From: Hymenobacter sp. BT18 | GTDB lineage: Bacteria > Bacteroidota > Bacteroidia > Cytophagales > Hymenobacteraceae | Length of the DNA: 64,000 nucleotides | Direction: 5' to 3' | NCBI RefSeq assembly: GCF_012273015.1 | Contig: NZ_CP050954.1 | Span: 1,736,001 to 1,800,000, forward strand | Part shown: positions 54,153 to 62,278 of the stretch, in pieces | Numbering within the stretch: the first letter of the stretch is position 1 | Layout: each line of letters starts with the position of its first letter | Position numbers and translations under genes: made by a program | The notes under the pieces: model-generated | Databases searched by the model: none | What the model was told of the DNA's origin: nothing | What the model saw: the letters and a program-made list of their open reading frames with translations, nothing else

Positions 54153-54898
54153 CGGTTATCGGCGTAGAGGGTGGGGGTTTCCTGCGAGTCGTTTATCCGT
54201 TCGCGGGTGCGCAGCTGCTGATTGAGGATATCCAGGCGAATCTGCAGGTTCCGGTTCATGGCATCTAGCACCATGTTGGGGTCAGGGTTCCGGGCCAGTT
54301 CGCCTTTCAGCTCGTGGTAGGTTGAGTCGAGGCTGGCCAGCTCCCGGCTCCAGTCGGCGGGGCTGTTGGCTACGCTGGCTTCCTGCTCCAACTGGTGCAG
54401 CTCGGCCTGGCGCTCCAGGATCTGGGCGGCATAGTAAGCTTCCATCCGCTGCACGGCGCGGGCAATTTCCAGGCGGGGGGAGTCGACGGCGGCCGTGGCT
54501 ATGGCTGTAGGCTGCCCGCCGGTATAAAAGCTCAGCGCATCGTTGGGCGTTGTCGTTTCAGTTTGCACGGCCCAGGGAGCCAGCGTGGCCTTCTTCCAGG
54601 CGGGCGCCGAGGGCGTAGCGGCGGGCCACAAATACCCCAGGCCCAACAACAACAGCAGGGCCACCGCCGCCGCCATGCCGTAGCGGGCCACGGGCAACTG
54701 GCGCCCGGGGGCTACGGCCAGTTGGGGCACCTCCAGTTCGGGCAGCAGGCGCAAAACAGGTTCTTCGTCCTCCGCAACTGCCGGGCCAGCCAGCTTTTGC
54801 TCAATGCTGGCCCAGAGGTCGGAGCTAGGCTCAAAGGCGTCGAACTCGCCCCGGTGGCGGTCAACAAAGTCTTCGAGTCCGGTTGGTTTCTTTTGCAT
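54149..54898 (-). CDS. Membrane-spanning anti-sigma factor
   Basis: A 249-residue protein. A cytosolic N-terminal region of about 90 residues (DFVDRHRGEFDAFEPSSDLWASIEQKL) would bind the sigma factor. One transmembrane helix follows (YGMAAAVALLLLLGLGYLWP), then a periplasmic coiled-coil-rich domain (RMEAYYAAQILERQAELHQLEQE). No zinc-binding ASD motif is visible, so it is of the non-zinc type. ATG at 54898 is chosen because the frame upstream to 55072 has no domain similarity. It lies 76 nt after the sigma gene and overlaps DUF4097 by four bases. Confidence 0.85.
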   Translation of the reverse strand: MQKKPTGLEDFVDRHRGEFDAFEPSSDLWASIEQKLAGPAVAEDEEPVLRLLPELEVPQLAVAPGRQLPVARYGMAAAVALLLLLGLGYLWPAATPSAPAWKKATLAPWAVQTETTTPNDALSFYTGGQPTAIATAAVDSPRLEIARAVQRMEAYYAAQILERQAELHQLEQEASVANSPADWSRELASLDSTYHELKGELARNPDPNMVLDAMNRNLQIRLDILNQQLRTRERINDSQETPTLYADNR

Positions 54899-54974
54899 AC
54901 AGGTGGTTATTCGCACATTCCAACTTGGGGCCGTTATACGGCCGGCCGGGGCAGGCCGCACAACGCCCGGTGAA

Positions 54975-55538
54975 TTACATTCCGTGTTGCCGGGCCAGCT
55001 CCAGCAGCTTCTTACGTGCCCGGCTGTACTGCGATTTCGAGGTAGACTCGGTGATATTGAGAATACCAGCAATTTCGGCGTGGTCGTAGCCTTCCAGCAG
55101 GTATAGGGTCAGCACTACCCGGTAGCCGTCGGGCAGCTCCTGCACGCAACGCCGGACGATGTCGGCCCGCCAGCCGGTGGTATCGGTATCCAAGCCTATG
55201 GTGGCTTCTTCCGTGCCGATGCCATCGTGCTGCTCGGCCAGGGGCACCAGCTGCAGGCGCCGGTTGCGCAGGCAGTTGATGCTTTTGTTGATGACAATGC
55301 GCTTCAGCCAGGAGCCGAAGGACGAGTCGCCCTTGTACGTGTGCAGCTCCCGGAAGGCGCTCAGAAAGGCCTCCTGCAGCACATCTTCGGCCTCGGCATA
55401 GTCGCCGGTAATGCGCAGGGAGGCATTAAACATGGCGCGGGAATAGCGCTTGTAGATTTCGGCCTGCGCGCGCCGGTCACCCAGTCGGCACCGCTCCACG
55501 AGCGGCGCGTTGATGTCGGTATAGGCTACTGCTTCCAT
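54975..55538 (-). CDS. ECF-type RNA polymerase sigma factor
   Basis: A 187-residue sigma-70 family regulator. Region 2 (about 25-90) has YKRYSRAMFNASLRITGDYAEAEDVLQEAFLSAF and the region 2.4-like FGSWLKRIVINKSINCLR. Region 4 (about 125-180) has ELPDGYRVVLTLYLLEGYDHAEIAGIL and STSKSQYSRARKKL. It should be held by the next-encoded membrane anti-sigma factor and direct transcription of an envelope-response regulon, probably including its own operon with the DUF4097 protein. Confidence 0.95.
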   Translation of the reverse strand: MEAVAYTDINAPLVERCRLGDRRAQAEIYKRYSRAMFNASLRITGDYAEAEDVLQEAFLSAFRELHTYKGDSSFGSWLKRIVINKSINCLRNRRLQLVPLAEQHDGIGTEEATIGLDTDTTGWRADIVRRCVQELPDGYRVVLTLYLLEGYDHAEIAGILNITESTSKSQYSRARKKLLELARQHGM

Positions 55539-55687
55539 GCGGTATCGGGTTGGCGGAAGTGGAAACGGGTAAAAGGTAAATATCCGACTTTTCGGGCGAA
55601 GCTCCCAGCGCGGGCAGGCAAGCAGGGCAAAGACAAGGCACTAGCCCTAGGGTTGCACCGTGCTAGTACAGCTTGGCGGGGCCTTGC

Positions 55688-55695
55688 TAGCTTTG
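55688..55695 (+). promoter_or_regulatory. Bacteroidota -7 box before the lipoprotein gene
   Basis: TAGCTTTG matches TAnnTTTG exactly, 43 nt before the start at 55739. No TTG at the standard -33 distance was found. Confidence 0.4.
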
Positions 55696-55738
55696 TTGGG
55701 CCGCCTTCATCCCCGATTCCTTAAGTATTTTCGGCGCC

Positions 55739-56257
55739 ATGAAGTTTCGACTGTTTTGCCTTTGTGCTTTGGTCCTTTCGGCCTGCAAGTCCAACGATTC
55801 ATCTCCGACCATTGACTTCGGCCCGTATGGCGGCATCTCCATGCGCGACGTTAATAACTCTTCCATGTCGACCCCAGACCCCACCGACTGGACGCTGGAC
55901 GGCCGGTGGAATGCGCAGGAGCGCAGCCTTTTCCACGATCTGGGCATTGACCTGAACGCTACCGCTACCGGCACCGTCCCCTATATGAGTGCTTACCCCA
56001 ACCCTGCTACTACGCAGACTACCTTTCATTACGGCACGCCAGTGGCCGTTACCTGCAGCTTTGTGGTGGTAGATGAAAAGTACGCCGTGGTAGCACCGCG
56101 CCAGGATTTTACAACGCCCAGCCGCAGTTTTTCCACTCAGTTGGATATCAGCGGCAGCGCGTTCCGGCAAGGCCAGCGCTACCGCTTCTACTATGTGTTC
56201 CGCAATGGCTCCGCGCTTTATTATAAAGGCCACGGGGACATTCAAATTGGTATGTAA
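55739..56257 (+). CDS. Lipoprotein of unknown function with a YPNP-type motif
   Basis: A 172-residue protein. The lipobox is LVLSACKS, so it should be anchored after processing at Cys16. A mid-part has AYPNPATTQTTFHYGTPVAVTCSFVVVDE, similar to the start of type IX sorting domains, but the end (YYKGHGDIQIGM) is not the usual VxxGKxVxK tail. It thus resembles a YPNP-like Ig fold carried by a lipoprotein. No family recognised. It is divergent from the sigma gene and 39 nt upstream of the S41 gene. Confidence 0.75.
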   Translation: MKFRLFCLCALVLSACKSNDSSPTIDFGPYGGISMRDVNNSSMSTPDPTDWTLDGRWNAQERSLFHDLGIDLNATATGTVPYMSAYPNPATTQTTFHYGTPVAVTCSFVVVDEKYAVVAPRQDFTTPSRSFSTQLDISGSAFRQGQRYRFYYVFRNGSALYYKGHGDIQIGM

Positions 56258-56296
56258 CACGCCGCTTTTCCTAGCCCCAACTTCTCTATTACCCGT

Positions 56297-57745
56297 ATGA
56301 AGCACGCTTGCTGGTTCCTGCTTTGTCTTCTACTGGCAGCCCCGGCGGTCCGGGGCCAGTCCTGCGCCTGTCCCCAGAGCCTGACGCGCCTGAGCGAGCT
56401 GCTCAAGCGCAACTATGCCGGCTACGCCGACAAGCTCACGCCCCGCACCGCAGCCGCACACCAGCAGCTCTTCGAACAGCTGCAGGCCCAGGCCGCCCGG
56501 GCAACCGGGGAAGCGGCCTGCGTAGCGGTGCTGAAAAAGTACCTGCGCTTCTGGGCCGACGACCACCTCTACCTCACGGGCGCGGCGGCCGCGCCCGGTG
56601 CCGCGCCGCCGGCCGTTTATCCGCTCGACAAGCCCCGAGCTCAAGCCTATTTTGAAGCCAACCAAACCAGACTCCATCCCGTGGAAGGCTTCTGGACCAT
56701 CGATGATGCCTACCAGCTGGCCATTGTGCGCCGCCCGACTAAACCGCGCAACACGTTTGTGGGCGTGGTGATGGAGGTAAAGAACCCGGCCTGGAAACCC
56801 GGCATGGTGAAGCTGACACTCCGCCCCGCGGGGGGTGGCTACTACGACCTGCGCTACACGGCCGGCGACTTTAGCACCGACTCTACCCAGGCTGTGCTAC
56901 AGGCCAACGTGCTCGACGTTTTCCGCGTCGGGCAGCTGCAGAAAACCTACCCGACGGCCCCGCCCCCATCTGCTGCTGTCCGCTACGTGTCGCCCTTCCC
57001 CCAATCAGCCGTGGAATTCCGGTTTCCCGATGACAGTACGGCAGTGCTAATGCTGCAGAGCTTCGACGTTGCCAACAAAACCCTTGTGGATAGCATGCTC
57101 ACCCACCACCAGGCAGCCCTGCGGGCGCGGCCCAACTGGATTATTGACGTGCGCCACAACGCCGGTGGGGGCACCAGCACATACGCGGGGCTACTCCCTT
57201 ACCTAGCCACGGGCCCCATCGTGCGCAGCGGCAGCCGCTACCGTCTCTCCCCCGACAACGTGCGCAACTACGAAGGCCTGCTTGCCCTACCCCTGCCCCC
57301 ACCCGTCAAGGCGTTCTTCGACCGCATGGTTGCGCAGGGCAAGGCCCAGCCCGATACCTGGGCCGAAGAGTCCGGTGACACGCTCCGGTTTGCCACGGTT
57401 CAGCCCAATCCCAGGCGCGTGGCCATCCTCGCCAACCGGCAAACGTTCAGCTCGGCCGAAATTCTGCTGCTCGATGCCCGCCAAAGCCGGAAAGTGACCT
57501 TATTCGGGGAAAATTCGGGTGGCGTGGTGGACTATGGCGACGGCACCCGCCACGCCCTGTCCTGCGACGGACTGGAAGTATCCATTCCCGTTAGGCGCAG
57601 TAACTATCTTGATTCGGTGCGCTACGACGGCGCGGGCATAGCCCCCGACGTGCGCATTCCCGCCACGGAGCGGGACTGGCAGGGATTCGTGCGCCGGTAC
57701 TGGCACAACATGCCGGGCGCGCGCCCACGGGCTCCTAAACGCTGA
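56297..57745 (+). CDS. S41-family exported serine peptidase
   Basis: A 482-residue protein with signal peptide (FLLCLLLAAPAVRG). The C-terminal S41/tail-specific protease domain (about 230-475) has WIIDVRHNAGGGTSTYAGLLPYL and the nucleophile region RQTFSSAEILLLDARQSRKVTLFGENSGGVVDYGDG, with Ser in FSSAE. No PDZ domain was recognised. The N-terminal region (CACPQSLTRLSELLKRNYAGYADKL) is typical of Bacteroidota S41 proteins. It should cleave proteins in the periplasm; target unknown. It ends at the 33-bp palindromic terminator. Confidence 0.9.
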   Translation: MKHACWFLLCLLLAAPAVRGQSCACPQSLTRLSELLKRNYAGYADKLTPRTAAAHQQLFEQLQAQAARATGEAACVAVLKKYLRFWADDHLYLTGAAAAPGAAPPAVYPLDKPRAQAYFEANQTRLHPVEGFWTIDDAYQLAIVRRPTKPRNTFVGVVMEVKNPAWKPGMVKLTLRPAGGGYYDLRYTAGDFSTDSTQAVLQANVLDVFRVGQLQKTYPTAPPPSAAVRYVSPFPQSAVEFRFPDDSTAVLMLQSFDVANKTLVDSMLTHHQAALRARPNWIIDVRHNAGGGTSTYAGLLPYLATGPIVRSGSRYRLSPDNVRNYEGLLALPLPPPVKAFFDRMVAQGKAQPDTWAEESGDTLRFATVQPNPRRVAILANRQTFSSAEILLLDARQSRKVTLFGENSGGVVDYGDGTRHALSCDGLEVSIPVRRSNYLDSVRYDGAGIAPDVRIPATERDWQGFVRRYWHNMPGARPRAPKR

Positions 57746-57752
57746 GCCAAAA

Positions 57753-57822
57753 CGCCGTTTGGGTGGCGCACAAAAAAGCCCGCGGCCAGCCGCGGGCTTT
57801 TTTGTGCGCCACCCAAACGGCG
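57753..57822. terminator. 33-bp perfect palindromic bidirectional terminator
   Basis: The left arm 57753-57785 (begins CGCCGTTTGGGTGGCGCA) is an exact inverse complement of 57790-57822, with a CCAG loop. The inner part CAAAAAAGCCCGCGG and its partner form a usual terminator; the outer 18 bp extend it far beyond normal. It lies between the convergent S41 and ALDH genes. Confidence 0.9.
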
Positions 57823-57867
57823 CTTTTCATGTACTCCGACCAACAATGGCGCCCTACATGGCCCCGG

Positions 57868-59466
57868 CTACACGTCGAATTTAATACCCTGGGCCAGCGG
57901 CAGCTGGGTGCTGTAGTTGATGGTGTTGGTCTGGCGGCGCATGTACACGCGCCAGGCATCGGAGCCGGATTCGCGGCCGCCGCCGGTTTCCTTCTCACCA
58001 CCAAAGGCTCCGCCGATTTCAGCCCCGCTGGTGCCGATGTTCACGTTGGCAATGCCGCAGTCGGACCCGGCGTGGCTGAGGAAGGCCTCGGCTTCGCGCA
58101 TGTTCACCGTGAAGATGCTCGACGACAGGCCCTGGCGCACGCCATTCTGCGTGTCGATGGCGTTTTCTACGCCGCCGCTGTACTTAATCAGGTACAGAAT
58201 GGGGGCGAAGGTTTCTTCCTGCACGGTGTGGTATTCGTTGCGGGCTTCTACAATAGCGGGCTTCACGTAGGTACCGGTTTCGTAGCCGGGGCCCGTCAGC
58301 ACTTCGCCGCCGATGAGCAGCTGGCCACCTTCGGCCTGCACTTCTTCCAGCGCTTTCCGGAAGCTCTGTACGGCGTCCTGGTCAATGAGCGGCCCAACCA
58401 GCGTACCTTCCTGCAGCGGGTGGCCGATGGGCAGGTTGGGGTATATTTTGAGCAAACGAGCCTTCACGTCCTCAAAAATCGACTCGTGAATGATGAGACG
58501 GCGGGTGGTGGTGCAGCGCTGCCCGGCCGTGCCTACGGCCCCAAACACGATGCCCGGAATGGCAATGCCCAGATCGGCGTGCTCGGTGAGGATGATGGCG
58601 TTGTTGCCACCCAGCTCCAGCAGCGCGCGACCCAGACGGGCACCCACCACTTCGCCTACCTTCTTGCCCATGCGGGTGCTGCCCGTGGCCGATACCAGCG
58701 GCACGCGCGTGTCAGCCGCCATTTTGGCCCCGATTTCGGCGTCGCCGATGATGAGGTTGAAGATGCCTTCCGGCAGCTCGTTTTCACGGAGTACGTCGCG
58801 CAGGATGTGCTGCACGGCTACGGCCGTAAGCGGCGTTTTTTCGGAGGGCTTCCAGATGCAGGTGTCGCCGCACACGGCGGCCAGCATGGCGTTCCAGCTC
58901 CACACAGCCACCGGGAAGTTAAAGGCCGAGATGATGCCTACTACGCCCAGCGGGTGGTACTGCTCGTACATGCGGTGCGCAGGCCGCTCGGAGTGCATAG
59001 TGAAGCCGTGGAGCTGGCGCGAGAGGCCCACCGCGAAGTCGCAGATATCAATCATTTCCTGCACTTCGCCGAGGCCTTCCTGCAGGATTTTGCCCATTTC
59101 GTAGCTCACCAGCTTGCCCAGCGAGTCTTTGTACTCGCGCAGCTTGTTGCCAATCTGGCGCACAATTTCGCCGCGCTTGGGAGCTGGCACCAGCCGCCAG
59201 GTTTTAAAGGCTTCCTGGGCTTTCAGCACTACCTGCTCGTAGTCGTCGGTTGTGGCCAGGGCTACGGTCCCGATGGTGCGGCCATCGGCGGTGGAGGTGA
59301 TGGTGCGGGTGCGGCCGTTTGCGGCGCCGCCCCAGCTCAGGCCGGTGCTCCAGGCAGCGTTGTGGGCTTCAATGCCCAGCTCGCGCAGTACCTGCCGAAT
59401 GCCGTGGTGGTCGTGGTCCTGCACGTCGGTGCCGGTGGCGGCAGCTTCTTCGAGGGCTTGTTTCAT
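57868..59466 (-). CDS. ALDH7-type aldehyde dehydrogenase (aminoadipate semialdehyde-like)
   Basis: A 532-residue NAD(P)+-dependent aldehyde dehydrogenase. Catalytic residues are present: Asn183 (AFNFPVAVW), Glu284 (LLELGGNNAI) and Cys318 (GTAGQRCTT). The overall order and the long N-terminus match the ALDH7/antiquitin class, which oxidises L-2-aminoadipate 6-semialdehyde in lysine degradation. The C-terminal GGAFGGEKETGGGRESGSDAW is characteristic of that class. It is a single gene; the start ATG at 59466 gives full length. Confidence 0.92.
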   Translation of the reverse strand: MKQALEEAAATGTDVQDHDHHGIRQVLRELGIEAHNAAWSTGLSWGGAANGRTRTITSTADGRTIGTVALATTDDYEQVVLKAQEAFKTWRLVPAPKRGEIVRQIGNKLREYKDSLGKLVSYEMGKILQEGLGEVQEMIDICDFAVGLSRQLHGFTMHSERPAHRMYEQYHPLGVVGIISAFNFPVAVWSWNAMLAAVCGDTCIWKPSEKTPLTAVAVQHILRDVLRENELPEGIFNLIIGDAEIGAKMAADTRVPLVSATGSTRMGKKVGEVVGARLGRALLELGGNNAIILTEHADLGIAIPGIVFGAVGTAGQRCTTTRRLIIHESIFEDVKARLLKIYPNLPIGHPLQEGTLVGPLIDQDAVQSFRKALEEVQAEGGQLLIGGEVLTGPGYETGTYVKPAIVEARNEYHTVQEETFAPILYLIKYSGGVENAIDTQNGVRQGLSSSIFTVNMREAEAFLSHAGSDCGIANVNIGTSGAEIGGAFGGEKETGGGRESGSDAWRVYMRRQTNTINYSTQLPLAQGIKFDV

Positions 59467-59562
59467 GGGGTGGGAAAGGGATAGGAGTGTTGCAGGCCGG
59501 CTGAGCGGGGATTACAAAGAAATCGGGTGATTGTGCAGCCGGGCTTAGGTGGGCAAAGCTAC

Positions 59563-59594
59563 AAAAAAGCCCCCGCCGGACAGGCGGAGGCTTT
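59563..59594 (-). terminator. Terminator after htrA
   Basis: AAAGCCCCCGCC (59566-59577) pairs with GGCGGAGGCTTT (59583-59594) with one mismatch. On the minus strand a T-run follows. It lies 20 nt after the htrA stop. Confidence 0.8.
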
Positions 59595-59614
59595 GAAAAT
59601 CATCTTGCGCCCGA

Positions 59615-61123
59615 TTACTCGGCCTGGCCGATGGGATAATAGGCTTTCCGCCCGTCGGGGTAGATTCCTTCTACCAAAGCACCCTGGTTGTTTTTGGCCT
59701 CTTCGAGGTAGCGTTTCACATCCTGGGGCTTGCTTACCTTGTTCTTGTCGATGCGGGTGATGATGAACCCGTCGCCAATACCGGTTTCGCGGAAGTTAGA
59801 GCCGCGCACTCCCGAGATTTTAGCGCCACCTTCCAAGTCAAGCTTGTTCATTTCCTGGCGGCTAAGAGGCATAAACTTGGCCCCTTCGTACTCAATGGAA
59901 GCAGAGGTTTCTTCCCGCACCACATCGGTCGTTCCGGTAGCGTTGCGCAGGGTAGCAGAAGCCGTACGCTCTTTCTCATCCCGCAAGTAAGTCACTTTGA
60001 TTTTGTCGCCGGGGCGGAAACGAGCCACTTGCTCCTGCAGCTGGGAAGACGTGTTCACCTTCACGCCGTTGATTTCGGTGATGATGTCGCCTTCTTTCAG
60101 GCCAGCATCGGCAGCGGCGCTGCTTTTGTTCAGGCCCATAATGTATACCCCATTCAGGGTGCTGAGCTTTTTCTCCGAAGCCAGCGTAGCATCTACCTCA
60201 CGGATGTTTACCCCCAACAGGGCCCGCTGTACTACTTTGTACTTCAGTAGGTCGTCTACCACCTTGCTCACAATGGAGCTTGGCACGGCAAACGAATACC
60301 CTTCAAACGAGCCAGACCGCGAAGCAATGGCGGAGTTGATACCAATCAGGTCACCTTTCAGGTTGACCAGGGCCCCACCCGAGTTGCCGGGGTTTACGAC
60401 GGCATCGGTCTGCAGGAACGACTCCACGCCCATACGGTCCTCACGCTGCAGGATGTTAATGTTGCGGCCCTTAGCGGAGATGATGCCCGCCGTAACGGTT
60501 GAGTTTAGGTTGAACGGGTTGCCCACGGCCAGTACCCACTCCCCTACTTTCACGTCGTCGGAGTTGCCATAGCGCACGAAAGGCAGGTTATCGGCCTTCA
60601 CTTTGAGCAAGGCAAGGTCGGTGGTTGGGTCGGCACCTACCAGCTCCGCCTGGTACTTGCGCTTGTCGTCCAGCACTACCTCAATCTTGTCGGCCTTATC
60701 AATCACGTGATTATTCGTGACGATATAGCCATTGGCGGCGATGATAACCCCGGAGCCAGAGCCCATCTGCGGGCCCTGGGAACGGCCGCGCCCCTGGTAC
60801 TGGTCCAGGTCGTCGCCGAAGAACTGCCGCAGGAACGGGTCCATGCGGATCTGGTCGTTCTGGCTCACTTTGGGGGCGTATTCCGTCATCACGTGCACCA
60901 CGGCGGGGGTTACGCTGGTAGCCGCCGCCACAAAGTTCAGCCCCTCGGGTACCACGTACTCGGAGCTGCGCAGCTCGCTGGTGTAGCGCACGTTCGGATC
61001 AGCTGCCAGGGCCTGGGGGGAGTTCGTCCGTTCGGGCTCCAGGAGCTTATACCCGCCCACGGCCACCGACCCGCCCAGAACGGCGGAAGCCATGAGGCCG
61101 AGCATCATTTGTTTGGCTTGCAT
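59615..61123 (-). CDS. HtrA/DegP-family periplasmic serine protease
   Basis: A 502-residue protease/chaperone. A hydrophobic N-terminal segment (MLGLMASAVLGGSVAVGGY) anchors or exports it. The trypsin-like domain carries His139 (TNNHVIDKAD), Asp169 (TTDLALLKV) and Ser248 (NPGNSGGALV). Two PDZ domains follow (about 295-390 and 405-500), as in DegP/DegQ. It degrades misfolded envelope proteins and may act in stress signalling. It neighbours the Hsp20 gene on the same strand, with a terminator between them, and may be heat-induced. Confidence 0.95.
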   Translation of the reverse strand: MQAKQMMLGLMASAVLGGSVAVGGYKLLEPERTNSPQALAADPNVRYTSELRSSEYVVPEGLNFVAAATSVTPAVVHVMTEYAPKVSQNDQIRMDPFLRQFFGDDLDQYQGRGRSQGPQMGSGSGVIIAANGYIVTNNHVIDKADKIEVVLDDKRKYQAELVGADPTTDLALLKVKADNLPFVRYGNSDDVKVGEWVLAVGNPFNLNSTVTAGIISAKGRNINILQREDRMGVESFLQTDAVVNPGNSGGALVNLKGDLIGINSAIASRSGSFEGYSFAVPSSIVSKVVDDLLKYKVVQRALLGVNIREVDATLASEKKLSTLNGVYIMGLNKSSAAADAGLKEGDIITEINGVKVNTSSQLQEQVARFRPGDKIKVTYLRDEKERTASATLRNATGTTDVVREETSASIEYEGAKFMPLSRQEMNKLDLEGGAKISGVRGSNFRETGIGDGFIITRIDKNKVSKPQDVKRYLEEAKNNQGALVEGIYPDGRKAYYPIGQAE

Positions 61124-61267
61124 GGGTTGAAAACTGAGTTTGTTTTATGGAAGAAAAGGAGGTCTAAGATACACATTCCCGCATGAATGCTACATGAACA
61201 GCTGCCGCGGCTTTGTAACGTAAGAGGCCGGCTACCTGGTATAAGGTTGCCTACCTATAACCCGTAT

Positions 61268-61308
61268 TTAGCAAAAAAGGCACCAACCAGTAGTGCCTTT
61301 TTTGCTAA
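61268..61308. terminator. Terminator after the hsp20 gene
   Basis: TTAGCAAAAAAGGCAC (61268-61283) has its exact complement at 61293-61308 with a 9-nt loop; T- and A-runs make it usable on both strands. Confidence 0.88.
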
Positions 61309-61321
61309 TACTTCAAAAAAC

Positions 61322-61768
61322 CTAGCGCACCTCAATGGTTTGCTTAGTGGTTTTGGCGCTGTCGAAGGGCAATACTACGCGCAGGATGCCGTCGGCCAGC
61401 TGGGCATCAATGGCGGCTACGTTCACGGTTTCGGGCAAGCGGAACGTGCGTGAGAACGTGCCGTACCGCGTTTCGATGCGACGCAGCTGCGGGGCGCCTT
61501 CCCCTTCCGTAGCCGGCGCTTTCCGCTCCCCACTGATTTCCAGACGGCCTTCCTGAAAGTCTACTTTGAGGTCTTCTTTCGCTACGCCCGGCAAAGCGAG
61601 GTGCAGCTCAAAGCCTTGGGCAGTTTCCAGCACGTCGGCCTGCGGGACGAAGGAGGCAGACGGCTTGGCGGCGGGCTGCACACTATCGCGCAGTACTTCG
61701 CTGAGCATAGAGTTGAAGGCGCGGGAAGGACGCAGAGCGGGCAGGTTGTTATACAGAATCGTGGCCAT
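61322..61768 (-). CDS. Hsp20/alpha-crystallin small heat-shock protein
   Basis: A 148-residue ATP-independent chaperone that holds unfolding proteins for refolding. The alpha-crystallin domain (about 45-140) contains VLETAQGFELHLALPGVAKEDLKVDFQEGRLEISGERK and the terminal beta strands TVNVAAIDAQLADGILRVVLPF. The C-terminal I-x-I/V type motif is seen in TIEVR. Start ATG at 61768. The upstream region is the boundary of an AT-rich segment. It stands next to htrA in the same direction. Confidence 0.94.
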   Translation of the reverse strand: MATILYNNLPALRPSRAFNSMLSEVLRDSVQPAAKPSASFVPQADVLETAQGFELHLALPGVAKEDLKVDFQEGRLEISGERKAPATEGEGAPQLRRIETRYGTFSRTFRLPETVNVAAIDAQLADGILRVVLPFDSAKTTKQTIEVR

Positions 61769-61969
61769 GGTGTGGTACGAGAAAAGTTAGGTTATACATG
61801 GAAGCATTGAACTGCTCCCTAGCTAGCTTTTTATCGAATTCTATACCAAGGCTGTGCGCGGCAATAACAAGCGCCATTATGGCACCAACGCCAGTATAAA
61901 TGACAAACAAGAGCCCAAATTTGAATCAATCATAAACATAATACATTGTCTCAAAGCACATTAATAGAA

Positions 61970-62003
61970 GTACGCAGCTGTGACATAATGTCACAGCTGC
62001 GTA
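61970..62003. repeat. 33-nt perfect palindrome, arm shared with 38083
   Basis: TACGCAGCTGTGACAT-A-ATGTCACAGCTGCGTA (61971-62003) is a perfect palindrome about one central A. Its outer part GTACGCAGCTG matches the arm at 38084-38094. No T-tract follows. Confidence 0.88.
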
Positions 62004-62109
62004 TCAGTGTCAGCCTATACCCGGTGCCGAACCAAGAACTAACCATTAACGCGTGTTTGGAATTTTGCACCAGCGCCATTTCCCTACTGCTTTATCTGGC
62101 GCCCGCCTG

Positions 62110-62161
62110 CCGAAGCATCTCCACTGCTTCGGTGAAAAGCCTCACACCAAACAGTGGAGAT
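62110..62161. repeat. Overlapping hairpins with A-B-A'-B' order
   Basis: CCGAAGCA (62110-62117) pairs with TGCTTCGG (62125-62132); ATCTCCACTG (62117-62126) pairs with CAGTGGAGAT (62152-62161). The stems compete for 62117 and 62125-62126. The arrangement mirrors that at 38083-38133. Confidence 0.7.
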
Positions 62162-62278
62162 ACTGCGGCTGCGCTTAGCAGGACGTTCTAAAAGTAGGCT
62201 TTTACAAAAATCAGACATACTCTCAGCAAACAGATAACCGCGCGTGAGACACGTGCCCGTGTGGTGCTATTCGCAGAG

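Larger units (their letters stand above)
61769..62278. other. 510-bp non-coding AT-shift zone with palindromes
   Basis: No gene is supported here. Base composition changes from GC-rich to AT-rich near 61800. An open frame at 61946-62191 exists but has no gene-like pattern. The zone holds the 33-nt palindrome at 61970 and the nested hairpins at 62110, and must also contain the promoter of hsp20. Confidence 0.55.

Noticed and set aside
57763..59484. 573-residue open frame opposite the ALDH gene
   Set aside because: Shadow of a well-conserved dehydrogenase; it begins inside the palindromic terminator.
61976..61998. CRP/FNR-like operator TGTGA-N-TCACA inside the palindrome
   Set aside because: The spacer is seven bases instead of six and the palindrome extends much further on both sides, so it fits a hairpin element better.
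61946..62191. 81-residue open frame in the AT-shift zone
   Set aside because: It runs through the 33-nt palindrome and the nested hairpins, with no gene-like pattern or start context.
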